From: Candidatus Aminicenantota bacterium
GTDB lineage: Bacteria > Acidobacteriota > Aminicenantia > Aminicenantales > Saccharicenantaceae
DNA: 64,000 bases
Assembly: GCA_026393975.1 (NCBI GenBank)
Contig: JAPKZD010000018.1
Location: 62,001 to 126,000, forward strand
Direction of reading: 5' to 3'
Every line of letters begins with the position of its first letter. The first letter of the stretch is position 1. This document shows positions 32,392 through 42,153 of the stretch, one piece after another. A program made the translations under genes and the position numbers. The notes under the pieces were generated by a model. The model made no database searches. It was not told where the DNA came from and saw only the letters and a program-made list of their open reading frames with translations.

Positions 32392-32967
32392 ATGGAAGAA
32401 CGACAACTTGTCCGGCTGGCTCAGGAAGGAAGCCCGGCGGCCTTCGAAGAGCTGGTCACAAAATACCAGTCCAAGGTGTACAGCATGGCTTTGAGTTTCA
32501 CCCGGAACCGGGAGGCGGCCGACGACTTGGCCCAGGAGGTTTTCCTGAAGGCCTACCTGGCCCTGCCCCGGTTCCACGGAAGATCGGAGTTCGGGACCTG
32601 GCTGTACCGGATCTCCATCAACCATATCAAGGACTATCTCCGGAAAAAGGGCCGGGCCAAGGAAGTGTCGCTGGAGGATGTCCACGAGGTCTCCTTCTCG
32701 GACAAGGAGCAGACGGAAAAGGCCGAACAAGAACGGGAAGCCGAAAACCGACGGCACCTCGTCCAGGAATTCGTCCAGGGCCTGCCGGAAAAATACCGGG
32801 TGATCCTGACGCTCCGGGATATCCAGGGCCTGGCCTACGAGCAGATCTCCCAGGTCCTCCACCTTTCACCGGGGACCGTGGACTCCCGGCTCCACCGGGC
32901 GCGGCGGATGCTCCGCAAGAAGCTGGCTCCCCATCTGATCGGGGAAAGAGGGGCAAATGAACTGTAA
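32392..32967 (+). CDS. RNA polymerase ECF-family sigma factor (RpoE-like)
   Basis: A 191-residue ECF sigma with only regions 2 and 4. Region 2 is AFEELVTKYQSKVYSMALSF followed by DDLAQEVFLKAYLALPRF and FGTWLYRISINHIKDYLRK. Region 4 is LPEKYRVILTLRDIQGLAYE and the HTH QVLHLSPGTVDSRLHRARR. It overlaps the anti-sigma gene by 11 bases and heads an operon for envelope and efflux proteins, which it probably regulates. Confidence 0.95.
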   Translation: MEERQLVRLAQEGSPAAFEELVTKYQSKVYSMALSFTRNREAADDLAQEVFLKAYLALPRFHGRSEFGTWLYRISINHIKDYLRKKGRAKEVSLEDVHEVSFSDKEQTEKAEQEREAENRRHLVQEFVQGLPEKYRVILTLRDIQGLAYEQISQVLHLSPGTVDSRLHRARRMLRKKLAPHLIGERGANEL

Positions 32968-33445
32968 GAAGGCTGAAAAATGGGTCCTGAGATCCCTCGA
33001 CGGGCGTCTCGACGGGCGTTCGGGGGGCCTCCTCAGGAAACACCTCGAGGCCTGCCCGTCCTGCCGGAAAGCGGAGGCGGAGTACCGGTCCATGCTCGCC
33101 CTGCTGCGCGACGGCGGGGAGGCCGCTCCTCTGCCCCGTTTCTGGGAGCGACTCGCGCCCCGGCTGCGTGAGGAGATGGAGATCGCGCCCCTCGTCTTCT
33201 GGGAAAGATGGTGCCTGCGGGCCATCCCCGTCTTCCTGGTCCTCGTGGTCATTGCCGCGGTGGCTCTCTTTTTCACGCCCCAGGCCGCCGAGCTGAGCCA
33301 ATCCGAGGCCCTTCTCCTCGAGAACGTCGACCCGCTCTCCGGAACCGGCCAGATTTTCTCGGCGGACAAAGCGGACACGAGGAACATGATGCTCCTCTTC
33401 GCCTCCCTAGAGGAGAAAACGCCGGTGAGGAGGCCGATGCCATGA
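32957..33445 (+). CDS. Zinc-finger anti-sigma factor
   Basis: A 162-residue membrane protein. The N-terminal anti-sigma domain starts MNCKKAEKWVLRSLDGRLDG and has the HxxxCxxC zinc motif in RKHLEACPSCRK. One transmembrane helix is near residue 95 (AIPVFLVLVVIAAVALFF). The rest is periplasmic. It should hold the sigma factor until an envelope signal releases it. Confidence 0.88.
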   Translation: MNCKKAEKWVLRSLDGRLDGRSGGLLRKHLEACPSCRKAEAEYRSMLALLRDGGEAAPLPRFWERLAPRLREEMEIAPLVFWERWCLRAIPVFLVLVVIAAVALFFTPQAAELSQSEALLLENVDPLSGTGQIFSADKADTRNMMLLFASLEEKTPVRRPMP

Positions 33446-33882
33446 AAACGAAACACAAGATCCTTGCCGCCCTGCTGATTCTCGTTGTTTTCGGCCTCGG
33501 CGTCGCCGCCGGGGTCCTGGGCGAGAGATACATCGTGCACAAGAGGTCCGGCCGGGCCTCCGGGGAACGACAGCACCCCCCTTCCCTCGAGAGCTGGGCC
33601 AAGGACCTCGGGCTGACGCCGGAGCAGAAGGAGAAGATCCGCGAGATCTTCAAGAAGAACGAAGTACGGATGAAGGCTTACCGGACCGAAGCCCATGGCC
33701 GGCTGGAAGGGATCCGCAAGATGCTCAAGGACGAGATCGACGCCGTCCTCACGCCCGAGCAGAAAAAGAAGAACGAAGAGATGATCCGCCGCTTTGAAGA
33801 GCGCCGGAAAAATGAATCCGACAAGAACCAACCGCGCGACCGGAGGGAGCAGAACCCGCCTCCTTCGGACAGCGAGAGATAA
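33442..33882 (+). CDS. Spy/CpxP-like periplasmic protein (LTxxQ type)
   Basis: A 146-residue protein with an N-terminal membrane anchor or signal (MKTKHKILAALLILVVFGLG). Two LTPEQ motifs (LGLTPEQKEKIREIF and VLTPEQKKKNEEMI) frame a long helical region, the mark of Spy/CpxP/ZraP chaperone-like sensors. A lysine/glutamate-rich tail ends it. It overlaps the anti-sigma stop by four bases (ATGA). It may sense or buffer envelope stress for the sigma pair. Confidence 0.8.
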   Translation: MKTKHKILAALLILVVFGLGVAAGVLGERYIVHKRSGRASGERQHPPSLESWAKDLGLTPEQKEKIREIFKKNEVRMKAYRTEAHGRLEGIRKMLKDEIDAVLTPEQKKKNEEMIRRFEERRKNESDKNQPRDRREQNPPPSDSER

Positions 33883-33894
33883 AGGAGACATGTC

Positions 33895-35334
33895 ATGAAG
33901 AAGAAAGTCATCTGGATCATCGTCGCCCTGGTCATTGTGACCGGGGCCATCCTCGGCTTGACGGTCTTCCGCAACGGGAAGAACAACGAGATCAAGTACA
34001 GGACTGAGACGCTCGCCCGCGGCGACGTCGAGGCCCTCGTCGTCACGTCGGGGACCCTGAACCCGATCGAAACCGTCGACGTCGGAGCCCAGGTCTCGGG
34101 CAAGATCGAAAAGCTCTATGCCGACTTCAACTCGATCGTCACCAAGGGCCAGGTCGTGGCCGAGCTCGACCAGGAACCCCTGAAGATGAAGATCACACAG
34201 AACGAGGCGAACTACAAGAGCCGGGTAGCCGCGCTCGACCGGTCCAAAGTCAACCTGGTCCAGGCAGAGAAAGCCTACGAACGGGCCAAGTCCCTTTTCG
34301 CCAAGGAGCTCATCTCGATCGAAGAGATGGACGCCGCCGAAGCGACCTACCTCGGCACCAAGACTGATCTCGTCTCGTCCGAGGCCACCCTGGCCCAGGC
34401 CAAGAGCACGCTCGACCTGAGCAAGGTCGACCTGTCCTACGCGGTTATCCGGGCCCCGGTCGACGGTGTCGTCATCGTCCGGAAAGTCAATGTCGGCCAG
34501 ACCCTCCAGTCGAGCTACACGGCCCCCCTCCTGTTCCAGGTGGCCACCGACATGACCAAGATGAAGGTCGAGTGCAGCGTCGACGAGTCCGACATCGGCA
34601 AGGTCAAGGAAGGGCAAAAGGTTCGGTTCACGGTCGAGGCCTACCCGAACGAGACCTTCAATGGCGTCGTCCAGCAGGTCCGGTTCTCGCCCGAGACGGT
34701 CCAGAATGTCGTCACCTACACGACCATCGTCAATGTCGAGAACCCCGAGAAGAAGCTTCTCCCCGGCATGACGGCGACCGTGTCCATCATCGTCGGCGAG
34801 GCCAAAGGCGTCCTGCGGGTTTCGAACGCGGCCCTTCGCTTCACTCCCAATCTGAGCCCCGAGGAACTCGCCAAGATGGCCCAGGAGATGAAGGACCGGA
34901 TGATGGCCCAGCGCCAGGCGCAGGGCGGTCAACCGGGCGCGGCCGCCGCACCGGGCGCAGCCACGCCCGGTGCCGGCACCCAGACGGCCGGCCAGGGCGG
35001 GCAGGCCAGGCCCACGGGAGCAGGCCAGGGCGGTCAGGCGATGGCCTTCCGGCAGAGCGGGACTCCGGGCGGCGCCGAAGGCCAGGCCGGCCGGACGCGC
35101 GTGCAGGCGCCGCGCGTGTGGCTCCTGGACAAAGCTGGGAAGCTGAGCATGGTCTTCCTCCGGACGGGTGTTTCGGATACGAGTTACTCGGAAATCCTCC
35201 GGGGTGAGCTCAAGGAAGGCGACGTCGTCATCACGGGGATGGAAACGCCGGCCACACGGGCCGCTGCCGCAAACCAGCCCCAGATGAACCAGATGATGTT
35301 CCTGGGCGGGCCTCCGGGAGGAGGCCGCCGCTGA
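33895..35334 (+). CDS. MacA-like periplasmic adaptor (membrane fusion protein)
   Basis: A 479-residue HlyD/RND-type adaptor. An N-terminal membrane helix is followed by the lipoyl half VDVGAQVSGKIEKLYADFNS, a coiled-coil hairpin (about residues 95-175), the second lipoyl half YAVIRAPVDGVVIVRKVNVG and a beta-barrel. Between about residues 340 and 400 a Gly/Gln/Ala-rich insertion (QGGQPGAAAAPGAATPG) departs from typical MacA. With the next two genes it forms a MacAB efflux or export pump joined to TolC. Confidence 0.92.
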   Translation: MKKKVIWIIVALVIVTGAILGLTVFRNGKNNEIKYRTETLARGDVEALVVTSGTLNPIETVDVGAQVSGKIEKLYADFNSIVTKGQVVAELDQEPLKMKITQNEANYKSRVAALDRSKVNLVQAEKAYERAKSLFAKELISIEEMDAAEATYLGTKTDLVSSEATLAQAKSTLDLSKVDLSYAVIRAPVDGVVIVRKVNVGQTLQSSYTAPLLFQVATDMTKMKVECSVDESDIGKVKEGQKVRFTVEAYPNETFNGVVQQVRFSPETVQNVVTYTTIVNVENPEKKLLPGMTATVSIIVGEAKGVLRVSNAALRFTPNLSPEELAKMAQEMKDRMMAQRQAQGGQPGAAAAPGAATPGAGTQTAGQGGQARPTGAGQGGQAMAFRQSGTPGGAEGQAGRTRVQAPRVWLLDKAGKLSMVFLRTGVSDTSYSEILRGELKEGDVVITGMETPATRAAAANQPQMNQMMFLGGPPGGGRR

Positions 35335-35358
35335 GCGGCCTCTCTGGGAGTGAATGAA

Positions 35359-36048
<690 letters not shown>

Positions 36049-36082
36049 CCCGAGAGTAAAGGCCCGCCAAGGAGAATTCATC

Positions 36083-37327
36083 ATGATAAAACGAGCCCTC
36101 ATGCACGGCGTCAGAACGTGCCGGGTGGCCTTCCGGGCCCTGGCCCGCAACAAGATGAGGTCCTTCCTCACGGCCTTGGGGATCATCATCGGCGTCGGCG
36201 CCGTGATCGCCATGGTCAGCATCGGCGAGGGGGCCAAGCGCGGCATCGAAAGCCGGTTCGCCGCCATGGGAACGAATCTTCTCTTCGTCTCGCCCGGCAG
36301 CCAGAACCAGAGGGGCGTCAATTCCGGCTGGGGCAGTAGGACGACGCTCAAGGAGGCTGACGCTATCGCCATTGGGCAGGAATGCCCGGCCGTCATGTAC
36401 ATTTCGCCCTCCGTCAGCGCCCGGGCCCAGACCGTCTACGGCAACAAGAACTGGAACACCTCGATCTCAGGCACTGGGGCCCGCTACCCGGAGGTCCGCA
36501 ACTGGGACGTCGAGCTCGGCGCCTATTTCGACGATACCATGGTCAAGTCCGCGGCCAAGGTCTGCGTCCTCGGGGCCGACGTCAAGACGAACCTGTTCGA
36601 GGACGAGGACCCGATCGGCAAGGTCATCCGCGTCAAGAAGATCCCTTTTAAGGTCCTGGGCGTCCTGAAGAAGCGGGGCGAGTCGGGCGGGTTCGGCAGC
36701 CGCGACGACATGATCGCGATCCCCTACACGACGGCCATGCGCCGCCTGCAGGGCATCGACTACATCCAGTCCTGCGATGTCCGGGCGGTTTCGGCGGACC
36801 AAATGCCGCAGGCCCAGGCCCAGATCGAGGAACTCCTCCGGGTCCGGCACAGGATCGCCCCGGGCGCGGAGGATGATTTCACCGTCCGCAACATGTCCGA
36901 GATCGCCGAGACGGCCGCCCAAGCGACCCAGATGATGACCGTGCTGCTCGGCAGCATCGCCTCGATCTCGCTCCTCGTCGGCGGCATCGGGATCATGAAC
37001 ATCATGCTGGTCTCGGTGACGGAGAGGATCCGCGAGATCGGCCTGCGCATGGCCGTCGGTGCCCGCGAACGGGACATCCTGCTCCAGTTCCTGACCGAGG
37101 CGATCGTCCTCAGCCTAATGGGCGGGCTCATCGGCATCGGCTTCGGCATAGGGGCGTCCAAGCTCATCAAGAATATCAAGATGTTCTCATCTTTCAACAC
37201 CGTCGTCTCCATCCAGTCGGTCCTGATGGCCTTCTTCTTCGCCGCCACGATCGGCATATTTTTCGGGTTCTACCCGGCCCGCAAGGCCTCCCGGCTCGAC
37301 CCGATCGAAGCCCTGAGGTATGAATAA
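36083..37327 (+). CDS. MacB-type ABC transporter permease
   Basis: A 414-residue permease. One N-terminal helix (SFLTALGIIIGVGAVIAMVS) leads to a large periplasmic domain (residues about 45-280). Then come three helices containing GGIGIMNIMLVSVTERIREI, ending KASRLDPIEALRYE. This is the FtsX/MacB architecture, using transmission of ATPase motion to the periplasm. It has GGAG upstream and follows the ATPase gene by 34 bases. Confidence 0.93.
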   Translation: MIKRALMHGVRTCRVAFRALARNKMRSFLTALGIIIGVGAVIAMVSIGEGAKRGIESRFAAMGTNLLFVSPGSQNQRGVNSGWGSRTTLKEADAIAIGQECPAVMYISPSVSARAQTVYGNKNWNTSISGTGARYPEVRNWDVELGAYFDDTMVKSAAKVCVLGADVKTNLFEDEDPIGKVIRVKKIPFKVLGVLKKRGESGGFGSRDDMIAIPYTTAMRRLQGIDYIQSCDVRAVSADQMPQAQAQIEELLRVRHRIAPGAEDDFTVRNMSEIAETAAQATQMMTVLLGSIASISLLVGGIGIMNIMLVSVTERIREIGLRMAVGARERDILLQFLTEAIVLSLMGGLIGIGFGIGASKLIKNIKMFSSFNTVVSIQSVLMAFFFAATIGIFFGFYPARKASRLDPIEALRYE

Positions 37328-37377
37328 ACCCCGACGGCCTCAGCTAAGGCCGGCGGTCCAAGACAAGGAGACTGATC

Positions 37378-38952
37378 ATGAGAAATAAAGCTTATCTGCC
37401 CCTGTTGATTATCGCTCTCGCCCTGGCCGCCCCCGGCTTCGGCCAGGACGCCCAGGGCACGCTGTCGATGTCCCTTGACGAATGCATCGTCAGAGCCCTG
37501 AAAGAAAACCTGGGCGTCGCCATCCAGGTCCTCGGACCCGAGATCGCGAGCGAGGGCGTCAACCAGGCCCGGGAAAAATTCATCCCGACCTTGAGCTTGA
37601 GCGCCCGGAGCTCGAACACGCAAAACGCGTCCTACTCCTACCTCGACGCGTCCGGAAGCCTGACCGACAAGACCCAGAACTTCAACTTTCTTAGCGCCAG
37701 CCAGAACCTGCCGACGGGGGGGACGTTCGGCCTCAACTTCACCGGGTACCGGACAGCGACCAACCGGACCGGACAGACGATCAACCCCCGCTACGGGACG
37801 ACGCTGACATTCAACTTCTCCCAGCCCCTGCTCAGGAACTTCGGCCTCAAGATGGGCCGCCGAGAGATCCTGGTGGCCAGGAACAGCTTGGGCGTCTCCG
37901 AAGAAAACCTCAAGAACACGTTGATGACCACCGTCTACAACGTCGAGAGCGCCTACTGGAACCTGGTTTACAGCATCGAGAACCTCGACGTCCGCCGCCA
38001 GTCTCTCCAGCTGGCCAAGGACCTCCTCGAGAAGAACCAGCGCTCGGTCGAGGTCGGCACGCTGGCCCCCATGGAGGTCCTCAGCGCCAGGGCCGAAGTA
38101 GCCACCCGCGAGGCCGACCTCATCCAGGCCGAGACCCAGATCAAAAGCAACGAGGACCAGCTGAAGCTCCTGCTCAACATCGTCGGGGACGAGGACAAGC
38201 AGGTCACGGCCCTTGTGCCCAAGGACAAGCCGACCTACGTCGCCAGAGAGGTCAACTTGGAGGAGGCCCTGGCCGCGGCCATCGAGAACCGCACGGACCT
38301 GAAGATCGCCCGGATCGGGATCGAGTCCGATCAGCTCAACCTCAGCTACGCCAAGAACCAGACCCTGCCCGACCTCAGCCTCTCGGCGTCCTTCTACAGC
38401 CCGGGCATCGATGGGACCCGTCTCATCTATTCGGACAACGACCCGATCTATGGCACGCTCATCGGTACCATCCCGGGGGGAATCAGCGGCGCCCTGAGGC
38501 AGACGGGCGCCTTCAAGTATCCGAACTGGAACCTGGGGCTGACGCTGAGCCTTCCCTTGGCCAACTTCTTCTCGAGGGCCGGCTTGGCCCAGGCCAAACT
38601 GAATATGCGGCAGTCCATGCTCGACCTCGAGAATCAGAAGGACCAGGTCTATGTCGAGATCAAGAACGCCGTCCGTTCGGTGGAGGCGAACTACAAGAGG
38701 ATCCTCGCCTACACCACGGCCCGCGAGCTGGCTGAACAGAAGCTCGCGGCCGAGGAGGAGAAGCGGCGGGTCGGGATGAGCACCAATTACTTGGTTCTCC
38801 AGATGCAGCGGGACCTGGCCACCGCCCGGATCTCCGAGCTCAACGCCATCGTGTCCTATAACATCTCTATCGCCGCGCTGGAGAAGTCGATGGGCACGAA
38901 CCTGAAGTCGAAGAACATCAAGTTCTCGGACATCTCCCCCGGCCTGGATTGA
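37378..38952 (+). CDS. TolC-family outer-membrane efflux protein
   Basis: A 524-residue protein with a signal peptide (MRNKAYLPLLIIALALAAPG). Two OEP repeats are seen, the first around LDECIVRALKENLGVAIQVL and the second around LEEALAAAIENRTDLKIARI, each with long helices. It forms the outer-membrane channel that completes the sigma-anti-sigma-Spy-MacA-MacB-TolC operon. Confidence 0.92.
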   Translation: MRNKAYLPLLIIALALAAPGFGQDAQGTLSMSLDECIVRALKENLGVAIQVLGPEIASEGVNQAREKFIPTLSLSARSSNTQNASYSYLDASGSLTDKTQNFNFLSASQNLPTGGTFGLNFTGYRTATNRTGQTINPRYGTTLTFNFSQPLLRNFGLKMGRREILVARNSLGVSEENLKNTLMTTVYNVESAYWNLVYSIENLDVRRQSLQLAKDLLEKNQRSVEVGTLAPMEVLSARAEVATREADLIQAETQIKSNEDQLKLLLNIVGDEDKQVTALVPKDKPTYVAREVNLEEALAAAIENRTDLKIARIGIESDQLNLSYAKNQTLPDLSLSASFYSPGIDGTRLIYSDNDPIYGTLIGTIPGGISGALRQTGAFKYPNWNLGLTLSLPLANFFSRAGLAQAKLNMRQSMLDLENQKDQVYVEIKNAVRSVEANYKRILAYTTARELAEQKLAAEEEKRRVGMSTNYLVLQMQRDLATARISELNAIVSYNISIAALEKSMGTNLKSKNIKFSDISPGLD

Positions 38953-39014
38953 GCCGGCCGGCCTTTCCCGGCCCGCGGGCCTTCTCGTTTCCTGTTGGCT
39001 TTCAGCGGTTTATG

Positions 39015-39043
39015 TTGCACTGGCCGGGATCCCGTGCTATAAT
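39015..39043 (+). promoter_or_regulatory. Promoter of the hfq-like gene
   Basis: TTGCAC, 17 bases, TATAAT: close to consensus. It lies between the tolC stop and the hfq-like ATG and would start transcription near 39050. Confidence 0.7.
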
Positions 39044-39096
39044 CCTAATTAAAGGATATTCTCTCCTAATCCAACCCTTCGTTGGGAGAAGCTTCT

Positions 39097-39441
39097 ATGA
39101 ACAGAAAGCTGATCCGGCCCAATCTTACCGAGATCAAGGAACGCATGAGCCAGGACAAGGAACGGGAAAAGGAAGCGGTCCACAAGAGAATGCACCCGCC
39201 GACCGACACCTTCGCTGAGAGCTACTACTACCTCAAGCAGATGAACAAGAAAACCCCCATGGCCGTCGTCTACACGGACGGCGAGATCGTCGAGGGGTAC
39301 GTCGAGTGGTACGACCGCAACTGCATCAAGCTCAACCGCGACAACGCCCCGAACCTCCTCATCTACAAATCGAGCATCCGCTGTATCTACAAAGTGGGCG
39401 AGGCCTCCGAGGCCGAGGGAAAAGAGCCCGGCAAGAAATGA
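39097..39441 (+). CDS. hfq: Hfq-like RNA-binding protein with N-terminal extension
   Basis: A 114-residue protein; ATG 39097 follows GGGAGAAG. After a 45-residue charged N-terminus comes an Sm-like core: ESYYYLKQMNKKTPMAVVYT, DGEIVEGYVEWYDRNCIKL, then NLLIYKSSIRCIYKV. The last matches the Hfq Sm2 motif YKHAIS, and the layout matches Acidobacteriota-type Hfq. Hfq is a ring that helps small RNAs pair with mRNA. It overlaps the pdxA start by four bases. Assignment is by motif recall. Confidence 0.72.
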   Translation: MNRKLIRPNLTEIKERMSQDKEREKEAVHKRMHPPTDTFAESYYYLKQMNKKTPMAVVYTDGEIVEGYVEWYDRNCIKLNRDNAPNLLIYKSSIRCIYKVGEASEAEGKEPGKK

Positions 39442-40445
39442 CCGTTCCCAGGATCGGGGTGACCCCCGGCGACCCGGGCGGCATCGGTCCCGAGATCGTC
39501 GTCAAAACGTTGTCGCGCCCGTGCGTCCTGCCGCCGGCCGCTTATGTCCTTTTCGCCGACTCCCGGATCGTAGCGGCCGAGGAAAAGCGGCTCGGTCTCC
39601 GACTTGCCGCCCGGGAGTGGCGTCCCGAAGGCCCCCGCGAAGCGGGTGTGTTCCTAGCCCACATCCCCGGTCGGGCCGCAGCTCCGGACCGACCTGGGAC
39701 GCGGTCCGGAGCTGTGGCCCCGAGCCGGGTTTCGGCGGAAAACGGGGAGTCGTCCTTCCGGTTTTTCGAGGCGGCCGTGGCCGAGGCCCGCGGCGGCCGG
39801 CTCGAGGCCGTGGTGACCGCCCCGATATCGAAGGCCGCCTGGGGCATGGCCGGGTTTCCCTGGCGAGGACACACGGATTACCTGGCCCAATTCTACCCGG
39901 GGGCGATCATGTCCTTCTGGTCGGAACGGCTCAAGGTCGCCCTGTTCAGCCATCACCAGCCCCTTCGCGAAGCCGTCGCCGCCGTCCGGAAAGACGCCTT
40001 AGTCGATTTCCTAAAGTCCCTCCACCGGGCCCTCGGGAAGCTCCCCGGCGGACCGTACGAGCTTCTCGTGGCTGGCTTGAACCCCCATGCCGGCGAGGAG
40101 GGGTGTCTCGGCCTCGAGGAGGAGGACGAGATCAGGCCGGCGGTCGATGCGGCCAGGGCCGAAGGCGTGCCCGCGAGCGGGCCCTTCCCCCCGGACACCG
40201 TCTTTCTTCGGGCCCTGGGGAAGAAGGAGGCCGTCGTCGTCGCCCTCTACCATGATCAGGGGCTCATTGCCTTCAAGCTCGATGCGTTTGCCACGGGTGT
40301 CAACGCGACGCTCGGCCTGCCCTTCGTTCGGACTTCCCCCGACCATGGAACGGCCTTCGACATCGCCGGCAAGGGTGTGGCCGATTCCCGCAGCATGGAG
40401 GAAGCGATCCGGCTCGCCGCGGTCTTCAGCGCGAACGGTTCTTGA
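39438..40445 (+). CDS. pdxA: 4-hydroxythreonine-4-phosphate dehydrogenase
   Basis: A 335-residue PdxA. The start MTVPRIGVTPGDPGGIGPEI is the family opening. Metal-binding histidines are in GHTDYLAQFY, GLNPHAGEEG and YHDQGLIAFK, and RTSPDHGTAFDIAGKG closes the active site. It acts in pyridoxal phosphate synthesis. Its 3' end overlaps the convergent smpB gene by 20 bases. Confidence 0.94.
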   Translation: MTVPRIGVTPGDPGGIGPEIVVKTLSRPCVLPPAAYVLFADSRIVAAEEKRLGLRLAAREWRPEGPREAGVFLAHIPGRAAAPDRPGTRSGAVAPSRVSAENGESSFRFFEAAVAEARGGRLEAVVTAPISKAAWGMAGFPWRGHTDYLAQFYPGAIMSFWSERLKVALFSHHQPLREAVAAVRKDALVDFLKSLHRALGKLPGGPYELLVAGLNPHAGEEGCLGLEEEDEIRPAVDAARAEGVPASGPFPPDTVFLRALGKKEAVVVALYHDQGLIAFKLDAFATGVNATLGLPFVRTSPDHGTAFDIAGKGVADSRSMEEAIRLAAVFSANGS

Positions 40446-40878
40446 GCGCGGCCCGGATCTCCCGGTCCGCGTCCCTCTTCTTGATGGTCTCGCGCTTTTC
40501 GTGTTCCCTTTTCCCCCGGACCAAGGCCAGTTCGAGCTTGATCTTTCCTTTATTGTTGATCAGGACCTTGGTCGGGACCATGGTCAGGCCCCTTTCCTGG
40601 GTCTTCCCGGCCAGGCGCTTGATCTCCCGGCGGTGGAGCAGGAGCTTGCGCTGCCTGAGGGGGTCGTGGTTGAAAATATTCGCGGCCTCGTAGGGGCTGA
40701 TGTGGCACTTGACGAGAAAAACCTCGCCGTTCCTGACCTCGGCGTAGCTCTCCTTGAGACTGACATGGCCGGCGCGGACGGACTTCACCTCGCTCCCGAC
40801 GAGAGCCAGGCCCGCTTCGAAGGTCTCAAGGATGAGATAGTCGTGGGAGACGGTCTTGTTGACGGCGACGCTCTTCAT
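40426..40878 (-). CDS. smpB: SsrA-binding protein SmpB
   Basis: A 150-residue SmpB; MKSVAVNKTVSHDYLILETF is the start, inside the track frame. It has GLALVGSEVKSVRAGHVSL, RKLLLHRREIKRL and the basic tail KRDADREIRAALK. It brings tmRNA to stalled ribosomes. It overlaps the upstream CorC-like gene by four bases, so the two are co-transcribed. No tmRNA gene is in the window. Confidence 0.96.
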   Translation of the reverse strand: MKSVAVNKTVSHDYLILETFEAGLALVGSEVKSVRAGHVSLKESYAEVRNGEVFLVKCHISPYEAANIFNHDPLRQRKLLLHRREIKRLAGKTQERGLTMVPTKVLINNKGKIKLELALVRGKREHEKRETIKKRDADREIRAALKNRSR

Positions 40879-42143
40879 GGCTGAGGCGGGAGGGCCGCGC
40901 CCGACGGGGCGACCTCGACCAGGCTGATGTGGCGCTTGTTCATCTTTTCGACGGTCAGCCGGTGGCCGCCGAATTCGAACGAATCCTTTTCGCGCGGCAG
41001 GCGGCCGAACTCTGACAGGAAGAAGCCGGCGAGCGTCGTGTAGCCCCCTTTCTCCGGGATGCCCAGGGCGACGAGCGCGTTGACATTCTTGACCGGAGCG
41101 GCCCCCGTGATGAGATAACGCCCGCCGTCGCGTCGAGAAAACCACTCCTCGGTCTGTCCATCGTGTTCGTCCTGGATCTCGCCGACGATCTCCTCGATGA
41201 TGTCCTCGAGGGTCACCAGACCGTCGACGTTGCCGAATTCGTCGACGACGAGGGCCATGTGGACGGCTTTCTCCTGCATCTGGAGGAGGACTTTTTCGAG
41301 GGAGGCGAGTTCCGGGACAAAGAACGGCTTGCGCAGGACGTCCTTGATTATAATATCTTTATTATCAATAAGATAACCAATCATGTCCTTGCTGTGGAGG
41401 ATGCCCTCGATGTTGTCGAGCCGGCCCCTGTAGACCGGGTAGCGAGAATAGCCGGCCGAGCGGACTGTGTCCAGGACTTGGGCGAGCGTGGACTCGACTT
41501 CGATGGCCTTGACCTCGGGCCGGGGGACCATGACTTCCTTCACGGGGCGGGAGCCCATGTCGAGGGCGCCGGCGACGATCTTTCGGCGGAGCGCGGACAG
41601 GCCGCGCGCGCCGGCGTGGAGGGCGATCTTGAGCTCCTCTTCGTTGAGAGGCCGGAAAGAGCCGGCCGGCTTGGGCCTTGACGAGGGCATGATCAGCCCG
41701 GTCATGATCGAGAAGAGCTTGACGAGAGGGGCGAAGAGGATCATGACTCCCCTGATCGGGTAGCTGACGAGGGTCACTGTCCGAAGGGAGTTGTGGGCGG
41801 CGAAGGTCTTGGGGTTGACCTCCCCGAAAATGAGGAGGAAGATGGTCGTGGCGATCGTCGCGTAAAGGATGGCCCGGTTGCGGTCCGGCAGGATGCCGAC
41901 GAAAAGGGACGTCGCGATGGAGGCCGCGGCCGCGTTGACCAGGGTGTTCCCGATCAGGATCGTGGCTAGGAGATCGTTCGTACGGCCGAGGATCTTCCGG
42001 GCCAGGCCGGCCCGCTTCGAGCCTTTCTTCTCGTGATATTCGAGGGAGAAAGGGTTGACCGCGATGAAGGCCGTTTCCGACGAAGAAAAAAAGGCGCTGA
42101 GCAGGAGGCACAAGAGGAACAGCAGGATCCCGGCGAGGAGCAT
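40875..42143 (-). CDS. CorC/HlyC (CNNM-type) transporter-associated protein
   Basis: A 422-residue protein with DUF21 membrane helices (residues about 1-190), two CBS motifs (VMVPRPEVKAIEVESTLAQV, and HMALVVDEFGNVDGLVTLED), and a C-terminal CorC_HlyC domain. The family is linked to magnesium or cobalt efflux. It overlaps smpB by four bases and lies 10 bases after carD. Confidence 0.92.
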   Translation of the reverse strand: MLLAGILLFLLCLLLSAFFSSSETAFIAVNPFSLEYHEKKGSKRAGLARKILGRTNDLLATILIGNTLVNAAAASIATSLFVGILPDRNRAILYATIATTIFLLIFGEVNPKTFAAHNSLRTVTLVSYPIRGVMILFAPLVKLFSIMTGLIMPSSRPKPAGSFRPLNEEELKIALHAGARGLSALRRKIVAGALDMGSRPVKEVMVPRPEVKAIEVESTLAQVLDTVRSAGYSRYPVYRGRLDNIEGILHSKDMIGYLIDNKDIIIKDVLRKPFFVPELASLEKVLLQMQEKAVHMALVVDEFGNVDGLVTLEDIIEEIVGEIQDEHDGQTEEWFSRRDGGRYLITGAAPVKNVNALVALGIPEKGGYTTLAGFFLSEFGRLPREKDSFEFGGHRLTVEKMNKRHISLVEVAPSGAALPPQP

Positions 42144-42153
42144 GGGCCTCCGT

